A stretch of DNA of 23,920 nt from Flexistipes sp041694215 (GTDB taxonomy: Bacteria; Chrysiogenota; Deferribacteres; Deferribacterales; Flexistipitaceae): assembly GCA_041694215.1 (NCBI GenBank), contig JASMTO010000153.1, positions 1 to 23,920 of the forward strand, in the 5' to 3' direction. The position numbers and the translations under genes were made by a program. Below, piece by piece: positions 7,912-13,404 of this stretch. Under the pieces are notes generated by a model. It saw only the letters and a program-made list of their open reading frames with translations, was not told where the DNA came from and ran no database searches. The first letter of the stretch is position 1. Each line of letters opens with the position of its first letter.

Positions 7912-9243
7912 ATGTCCAATGAACAGTATAAATTAAAATACAGTAAAATATTTATATTCTGGTTTCCTCTGGCTCTCACATGGATAATGATGTCTGCTGA
8001 AGGGCCTTTTTTGGCCGCAGTCATAGCTCGTATGGGAGAAGTAAAGCTTAATCTTGCTGCCTATGGGATAGCGTATTCCTTCGGGTTGGTAGTGGAGGCG
8101 CCCATCATCATGCTAATGAGTGCATCCACTGCACTCGTAAGAAATGAGTTTAGCTACCGTAAACTTAAAAACTTCACAATTTATATAAACCTTTTTGTCA
8201 CCCTTTTTATTATTATTCTCATCATTCCTCCTGTCTTTGATTTTGTGGCTTACAAGGTTTTACAGATCCCTGAAGAAATTGCTGAAGTTACTCATCTTGC
8301 CACTGTTTTTTTAATTCCCTGGCCCGCTGCTATCGGCTTCAGGCGCTTTTACCAGGGAATTTTAATAAGTTCTGGATTAACAAAGATTGTTGCTTATACC
8401 ACCGTCTTTCGTCTCGTTTTTATGATGGTAACATCACTTACACTTTTTGCCCTCACTAACCTTAAAGGTGCCTATGTTGGGACTATTTCACTTAGCACAG
8501 GTGTCATCGCTGAAGCTTTGGCCGCCTTTTATCTTGCAAGAAGCTCCGTTTCCAACATGAAAAAAAGTAAGGTTGTAGAAAATAATGATTTATCATATAT
8601 GAGCATTACGAAATTTTACATCCCTTTAGCATTGACACCCTTTGTTGCTTTGTCAGCCCAACCCATTGTAACACTTTTTCTTGCCCAGAGTGTAAGACCT
8701 GTGGACTCTTTGGCTGTAATGCCTGTCGTGCATTCATTTACTTTTATGTTCCGAAGTTTAGGACTGTCCTATCAGGAAGTGGCAATTACTTTTTTGAATA
8801 AAAACGCCAATGCATACTATACCAAGATTCGCAATTTTGCTTTTATGATAGCTGCTGGTTCAACTGTAGCGTTGTTCTCACTAACAGCAACCCCATTAGC
8901 TGATTTGTGGTTCATACACATTACCTCACTTACAAGAGAACTTGCTGATTTCGCCAAAACTCCGGCAATGATAATGTCTCTTTTGCCCGCATTAACCGTT
9001 TTCATATCCTTTGAACGGTCAATGCTTATAAAAAATAAAATCACCACACCCATTACTATAGCTACACTTATAGAAGTAACTGTGATACTTCTTACCCTTT
9101 TTACTCTGATAAGGATATCATCAATTCCGGGGGCTGTTATTGCAGCATCGTCATTCGTACTAGGAAGGCTTTTCGCCAATGCATATCTTTACAAACATAT
9201 GAAACAAGCAAAAAAAATCATTACCTACACTTACGAAGTGTAG
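7912..9243 (+). CDS. Polytopic MATE-like / ANKH-like transporter
   Basis: This 443-residue protein is hydrophobic throughout, with about 12 membrane segments in two similar halves. Each half opens with a related motif: FWFPLALTWIMMS near residue 16 and KFYIPLALTPFVA near 233. This two-fold layout is that of the MATE/MOP exporter superfamily. The half-opening motifs and the following AYGIAYS and QPIVTLFLA stretches also resemble, from memory, animal ANKH (progressive ankylosis) proteins and their bacterial relatives, rather than NorM-type drug pumps. The substrate is unknown. No clear Shine-Dalgarno precedes the ATG. The gene stands alone on the plus strand, and its last six codons and stop (TYTYEV, TAG) are made by a palindromic repeat that also holds the end of the convergent ferredoxin gene. 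Confidence 0.75.
   Translation: MSNEQYKLKYSKIFIFWFPLALTWIMMSAEGPFLAAVIARMGEVKLNLAAYGIAYSFGLVVEAPIIMLMSASTALVRNEFSYRKLKNFTIYINLFVTLFIIILIIPPVFDFVAYKVLQIPEEIAEVTHLATVFLIPWPAAIGFRRFYQGILISSGLTKIVAYTTVFRLVFMMVTSLTLFALTNLKGAYVGTISLSTGVIAEALAAFYLARSSVSNMKKSKVVENNDLSYMSITKFYIPLALTPFVALSAQPIVTLFLAQSVRPVDSLAVMPVVHSFTFMFRSLGLSYQEVAITFLNKNANAYYTKIRNFAFMIAAGSTVALFSLTATPLADLWFIHITSLTRELADFAKTPAMIMSLLPALTVFISFERSMLIKNKITTPITIATLIEVTVILLTLFTLIRISSIPGAVIAASSFVLGRLFANAYLYKHMKQAKKIITYTYEV
9223..9243. repeat. Palindromic repeat copy 2, shared by two convergent gene ends
   Basis: Arm ACCTACACTT, loop ACG, arm AAGTGTAG. It supplies the last six codons (TYTYEV) and stop of the plus-strand transporter and, read from the other side, the last residues (YTS) and TAA stop of the ferredoxin gene; the two genes overlap by 13 bases inside it. 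A hairpin here could act on both converging transcripts, although neither side has a T-run. Confidence 0.75.
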
Positions 9244-10307
9244 TTTAAAGCGACTTTTGTAGCTATCCGCCGGAGATCCACCATTTTACTGCGGGAAATT
9301 GCGTTGTTTATACATGCCATCTCACAAACTCCGCAGTTTATGCAATATGCTGGTGTAAATGCAATGTATTTGCTTCCGTTATCACTATAGCTTGCAGCTA
9401 ATGCGCCTGTGGGGCATATTTTCGTGCATACCTCACATTTTACACACTTATTTCTATCAATTACAACCTCAGCAAAATCTAATACTGTTAAATCCTCTGT
9501 TTTCATGAGCTTTTCAGGGATTTTATCGCTAATTCTTTCAAGCAAATCCAGCAGCAATTGCCTTTTTTTGGGCAATCTGTAATTTTCAGCTATGCTTAAT
9601 TCCTGCTTGTCATTGTGCTCCAGCATGACAAGTGAGGTGCTGATACTTTCCTTTGCACGTTTTTTAAACAAGCCGAACATTTCCCGCCTGCTAACAACAA
9701 TACTATCTTTTGCCTTTTTATAGTTAGCATGCTCCGGTTCGCTGTACTCTCCATCTTTTAATACATTGATAGCAGGGATATCTTTGTCCAGTATTTCAAG
9801 TATGCGCTTGAGCTTTTCTAACTCAGCATTTAAATGGCTGTCGCAGTCATGTATACTGCAAGCATCGCAATCACCTTTTACAAAATCAATCTGTTTAGCA
9901 GATTTAAAGGTAAACATCAGAAGGTAAATACAGCTTATCATTCTCATGGAGGGAATGTGGAGGATTATATCGCTGTTAAGTGTTTGTTTGGCATGACTGC
10001 ATGATATACACAGGTACTTTTCATTCTTCAGCCTTTTAAAAGCATGTTCTATGAACGTTTTTATCTCACCGGTTTTTGGCCAGAAAACTTCTGTCGGGCA
10101 AACGGCAGTACAACCTAAACATCCTAAGCACTTTTCCCAGTCTATCCTAATCTTTTTCCTGTAGGGGGTTATACTTATTGCTCCTGAAGGGCACTGGGAG
10201 ATACATATATTACAGTGGCTATTTTTATGCCTGAAATTCAGGCAGGAATGATTTACCACATTTAGATTTTTATGTAAATTTTCCAGTGCTTTGTATGCGA
10301 TACTCAT
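9231..10307 (-). CDS. Multi-cluster 4Fe-4S ferredoxin-domain protein
   Basis: A soluble iron-sulfur protein of 358 residues. Clear cysteine sets: 32/35/39 (CNICISQCP), 60/63/66/70 (CLGCLGCTAVCP), 288/291/294/298 (CVKCEVCTKICP) and 322/325/328/332 (CINCGVCEMAC). Further cysteine pairs lie at 100/103 and 147/150/155. The N- and C-terminal halves therefore each look like a 2[4Fe-4S] ferredoxin, joined by a helical, charged middle (about 155-285) without recognised motifs. No signal peptide or membrane helix is evident, so it should carry electrons in the cytoplasm. It follows the TorD gene by seven bases and ends the radical SAM-TorD operon, suggesting a role in supplying electrons to the radical SAM enzyme or in molybdoenzyme assembly. 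That role is inferred from context only. Confidence 0.8.
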   Translation of the reverse strand: MSIAYKALENLHKNLNVVNHSCLNFRHKNSHCNICISQCPSGAISITPYRKKIRIDWEKCLGCLGCTAVCPTEVFWPKTGEIKTFIEHAFKRLKNEKYLCISCSHAKQTLNSDIILHIPSMRMISCIYLLMFTFKSAKQIDFVKGDCDACSIHDCDSHLNAELEKLKRILEILDKDIPAINVLKDGEYSEPEHANYKKAKDSIVVSRREMFGLFKKRAKESISTSLVMLEHNDKQELSIAENYRLPKKRQLLLDLLERISDKIPEKLMKTEDLTVLDFAEVVIDRNKCVKCEVCTKICPTGALAASYSDNGSKYIAFTPAYCINCGVCEMACINNAISRSKMVDLRRIATKVALNYTS

Positions 10308-10314
10308 TTTTAAT

Positions 10315-10995
10315 CTATATAGTCATATCCCTTAGAAATTTATAGTCTTCATGCAGATATCCTCTTAGAAATAAAGCTATTCCTGCATATAAAGAATCCT
10401 TCTTCGTTGATACATTAAAGATTTGTTCGCATAGATCATCCACCCATTTTAATAGATGCTCTTCCATAAAACTTTGTTGTTTCTGGTAAATATTTGTCAG
10501 TTCATTGTCATCGTTTTGTTCAGCAGCAACTGATGCCTTTTGGGACAAAAAGCTCATAAAAAGCAACTCAAATGAGATATGATCCTCAGGCTTATTCTCT
10601 TTATTCTCAGGAAAAAATCTATTTTCCGTAAAGACCTTTTTTACAGCTTCCCAAGGCTCCTGCATATTGGTTTTCGACGGAGATAAGTACACAGATTCAG
10701 TATATGGGACACTGTATCCCCCCAGGTAAAACAATCTGGTAAATTCTTTTGAAAGATCGAGTATTACATTATCTTGGCTTTTATTTCCCTGAAGTATGTT
10801 GTTTTGCCTAAACATCATTATTGTTTCCCCGGCTTTTTTCATATCCTCGTTATCGCTATTGTTAAGGAGATCTAAAAGGTATTCGTGCAAATCTTCGAGC
10901 ATTTTCATATAACGGGAATCAGGTATGTCCCATAAGCTTTTTGATAAAAAATTATAAATGACCTCTCTGCCTCTGTTTATTTCAATGTGATTCAT
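10315..10995 (-). CDS. TorD/DmsD-family molybdoenzyme chaperone
   Basis: Predicted helical cytoplasmic protein of 226 residues from the start chosen here. Family traits seen: EFTRLFYLGGYSVPYTESVYL in the middle third (a variant of E-[FY]-x-R-LF-x-G-x-x-x-x-P-x-x-ESVY) and PEDHISFELLFMSFL, the DH-x-x-x-E-L-x-F-M motif. Such chaperones bind the Tat signal and apo-form of DMSO-reductase-family enzymes until the molybdenum cofactor is inserted. An in-frame ATG lies upstream at 11031, inside the radical SAM gene, but ATG 10995 has AAGGAG nine bases before it, overlapping the upstream stop codon, and gives a normal length; I prefer it. The likely client is the Tat-dependent DmsA-like protein encoded at 13405-16332. 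Confidence 0.85.
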   Translation of the reverse strand: MNHIEINRGREVIYNFLSKSLWDIPDSRYMKMLEDLHEYLLDLLNNSDNEDMKKAGETIMMFRQNNILQGNKSQDNVILDLSKEFTRLFYLGGYSVPYTESVYLSPSKTNMQEPWEAVKKVFTENRFFPENKENKPEDHISFELLFMSFLSQKASVAAEQNDDNELTNIYQKQQSFMEEHLLKWVDDLCEQIFNVSTKKDSLYAGIALFLRGYLHEDYKFLRDMTI

Positions 10996-11008
10996 CCTTT
11001 TTTTCTCC

Positions 11009-12337
11009 TTAAATATCTTTTTCAAATTCAAAAATCTCCGGATATGTCATATCCAGCTTGATCTCTTTTAATATTTTTTGATTTTCCTGCTGCTCAACAA
11101 TATTATAGCTTATTCCCACTCTGGTATGTGCATGCAGTTTTTTTATATGCATCGGATTGAATTCCAGTACATTTAGCTCTTCATCGAAGTTATAAAAAAT
11201 ATCTGCCTTACTCTTGTCAAATATCTTTTTAGCATACTTTGCATCTTCTCCATATACTTTTGCTGTTTTGATGAAGAAATCTTTATCTGAAAAAATTTCA
11301 TATGGAAGAATCTTGACTCCAGCATTCTGACTATACACCTGTGATGTTAGTTTATTCTCCAGCGAGCAATAGTGCATACCTATTGTGTACCCATTTATCA
11401 TTCCGTATTCCAATAGCTCCAGACAATCTTCTTCACTGCCACTTATAGGCAACCCACCTGCATATGTATAAGAGTAAAAAACTTCGTAAGGTTTGTTCTT
11501 AATCTTAAAACCTCTTTTTATATATTCCTCTGCATTGACCCATGGAAAGAGGAACTCAAGCAAGTTAATCCCAGTTATTTTATTCTTATTGAGAAAGTCA
11601 AGCAATTTTTTCATTTCATCAAGTGTTCCCGGAATCACCGGCATTTCTACAACTACTTCTGGGATGTATTTTTTGGCCAAAACAATTGTCTCGAGAACAC
11701 CCGTATCAAATACTCCATTATCTTTCGGCTTCACACTGAATCTTATTTCATTTAGTCCAAGGCGATTTAACTTTTCTAAGGTATCATTATTTAGTAAATC
11801 TCCATTTGTATAAAGACGGGTGTGAGCCATTGGACACTTATTATTTACAGAGGAAAGTATGTGGAATAATTTTTCTGCATTTAATAATGGCTCACCACCC
11901 GTCACAGCCACCGCTTTCAATGATTCAGGATTTTTTAGCTCATTCAATTCTGATACTACATCCCTCTCATTATGCACATAGTAGTCGTAATTCTCCTGGT
12001 TCTTATTGCTGCAAAAGTAACAATCCCTGTTGCATGCTAATGAGTAAAAATACGTTATCGATTTATCACCTTTCCTGCATTCCCAGCAGGCTTTGGATAA
12101 ATAATTTATATAAATACTTTTATTATTATTTCTGAATTTGGCTCCCTTTTGCTTTAAAGATTCTGTTAACGTCTTCTTTCTTGCCGCTAACCCATCATCA
12201 TAATCAGCAACTTCGAGTCCATACGAATTTATATCGTTTATTAGCTGCTGATACGGTTTGAGATGGGTAAGAGAGTCCCCAAAAAACTGACTGTTATTTA
12301 TTTTTAATATATTATCAAAGTCCAAGCTAATCAGCAT
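11009..12337 (-). CDS. Radical SAM protein, COG2108-like (PFL-activase-related)
   Basis: This 442-residue protein holds the radical SAM cysteines CNRDCYFC at 102-109 (C-x3-C-x2-C) and the SAM-binding VTGGEP at 145-150. An extra CWEC pair precedes the core (84/87). After the core come EMPVIPGTLDE, INLLEFLFP and HYCSLENKLTSQVY. This succession reminds me of COG2108, radical SAM proteins related to pyruvate-formate-lyase activase, mostly known from archaea and without an assigned reaction. GAAGGA precedes the ATG by about six bases. It is the first gene of a tight operon with a TorD chaperone and a multi-cluster ferredoxin, directly downstream of a molybdoenzyme operon, so a part in maturing that enzyme or its cofactor is plausible but unproven. 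Confidence 0.8.
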   Translation of the reverse strand: MLISLDFDNILKINNSQFFGDSLTHLKPYQQLINDINSYGLEVADYDDGLAARKKTLTESLKQKGAKFRNNNKSIYINYLSKACWECRKGDKSITYFYSLACNRDCYFCSNKNQENYDYYVHNERDVVSELNELKNPESLKAVAVTGGEPLLNAEKLFHILSSVNNKCPMAHTRLYTNGDLLNNDTLEKLNRLGLNEIRFSVKPKDNGVFDTGVLETIVLAKKYIPEVVVEMPVIPGTLDEMKKLLDFLNKNKITGINLLEFLFPWVNAEEYIKRGFKIKNKPYEVFYSYTYAGGLPISGSEEDCLELLEYGMINGYTIGMHYCSLENKLTSQVYSQNAGVKILPYEIFSDKDFFIKTAKVYGEDAKYAKKIFDKSKADIFYNFDEELNVLEFNPMHIKKLHAHTRVGISYNIVEQQENQKILKEIKLDMTYPEIFEFEKDI

Positions 12338-12737
12338 GTCAATCCTTCCATAAAACCTTCATTATTCACCTGTTAAAGTGTCAAAATAAGCTTTTGATCA
12401 GGCTTTTCAACCTTAGTTTTGAATCCACGACGTATGATGCTACACGTGAAAAGTGAGATATTAAGCGTGCCATAAACCATCACCTATCTCTAACAGTTCA
12501 ACTTTCTCAACCTCAACCTTTACCTCTACCTTAAATAAAAAACTGCCTCCTCATGTCTTTAAAAAAAGACCGACAGCACAAACATCCAAAAAGAAAGAAT
12601 ATTGTGCCGCCGGCAACCTACAGAAGTGTAAAAACCAAAAAAGCAATATACAAATTACCATCACAATTTTGTTGCAGTTTATCTTAAAATATTTGCTGCC
12701 ACCCGAACCGCAGCAATCCATTAAGCGCATTTGATAC
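12338..12737. other. Gap between respiratory and radical SAM operons
   Basis: About 400 bases without a convincing gene. It contains the leader of the radical SAM gene, a four-unit hexamer array at 12506-12529, and a small minus-strand frame (start at 12739, or internal ATGs at 12730/12721; stop at 12551) whose predicted peptide opens with MDCCGSGGSK and has one hydrophobic segment. The frame begins inside the terminator hairpin and has no ribosome binding site that I can see, so I do not call it a gene. Confidence 0.5.
12506..12529. repeat. Hexanucleotide array, four units
   Basis: Units CTCAAC, CTCAAC, CTTTAC, CTCTAC, followed by a partial CTTAAA. It matches the composition of the array at 511-534 and lies about 170 bases upstream of the radical SAM gene. 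Confidence 0.65.
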
Positions 12738-12766
12738 AAAGAGCAGGCTATAAAAACCTGCTCTTT
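12738..12766 (-). terminator. Hairpin terminator after the DmsB-like gene
   Basis: A perfect ten-base stem, AAAGAGCAGG pairing with CCTGCTCTTT, with a nine-base loop, starts three bases after the stop codon of the FeS subunit gene. On the minus strand the stem itself ends in TTT followed by GTATC, so the U-tract is short. It very probably ends the four-gene respiratory transcript. Confidence 0.75.
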
Positions 12767-12769
12767 AAC

Positions 12770-13387
12770 TTACTTTTTAGGATTAAACAAAATATTCGGA
12801 AGCGTATCGTTTTTCAATGGTGTGCCATCTGGTGCAGTATCTGAGTCCGGGAAGCCTACTACAGTCTTTTGAGCATTGGGATATTTAGCCCATAACTCAT
12901 CAACTGTCCCATAATCAAGCGCCCTTTGTGGGCACGATGCTACACAAGCAGGAGCTTTACCTTCTTCAAGCCTGTCCCAGCAAAATGTGCATTTTTGCAT
13001 AGGATGGGCAACTGCCCAGCTGGGATCTTTCACCGGTTCACTTTTATCATCGGCAAATTGAGGTGCTCCAAAAGGACATACCGCCACACATGCCCTCAGA
13101 TCTTGACATATACTCCTATCCACAATTACAATTCCATCTTCCTCTCTCTTGTAAATTGCACCCACAGGGCATGCTGCCACACACGCCGGGTTTGTACAGT
13201 GGTTACATGACATGACGAGATTAAATACAGTTATTTTAGGAAATACCCCGGACTCCTCCACAGTAAGGCGCCGCCAGTCTGCCGGGCCTGGGTTCACACC
13301 GTTCCAGTCTTTGCAGGCTACCACACATGCGTGGCAGCCCATACATCTATTTTGATCAAAGTAAAATGCCATTTGTTTATCAGCCAT
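12770..13387 (-). CDS. DmsB-like four-cluster iron-sulfur subunit, one Cys replaced
   Basis: The 205-residue length equals that of E. coli DmsB. Four cysteine motifs carry electrons to the catalytic subunit: C15/C18/C21/C25, C61/C64/C69/C73, C94/L97/C100/C104 and C133/C136/C148/C152. In the third motif the second cysteine is Leu97 (codon CTG, read directly), where E. coli DmsB has Cys102. NarH-type subunits have Trp at this place and bind [3Fe-4S]; E. coli DmsB Cys102 mutants gain a [3Fe-4S] centre. A natural [3Fe-4S] cluster is therefore predicted. There is no signal peptide, so the subunit would be exported together with the Tat-carrying partner. AGGAGG precedes the start; the gene follows the DmsA-like gene by 17 bases. 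No NrfD/DmsC membrane partner follows it. Confidence 0.9.
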   Translation of the reverse strand: MADKQMAFYFDQNRCMGCHACVVACKDWNGVNPGPADWRRLTVEESGVFPKITVFNLVMSCNHCTNPACVAACPVGAIYKREEDGIVIVDRSICQDLRACVAVCPFGAPQFADDKSEPVKDPSWAVAHPMQKCTFCWDRLEEGKAPACVASCPQRALDYGTVDELWAKYPNAQKTVVGFPDSDTAPDGTPLKNDTLPNILFNPKK

Positions 13388-13404
13388 TGCTTCCTCCTGT
13401 TAAA

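Noticed and set aside
12400..12420. FNR-like site upstream of the radical SAM gene (TTGATCAGGCTTTTCAA)
   Set aside because: Spacing and the second half-site do not match TTGAT-N4-ATCAA.
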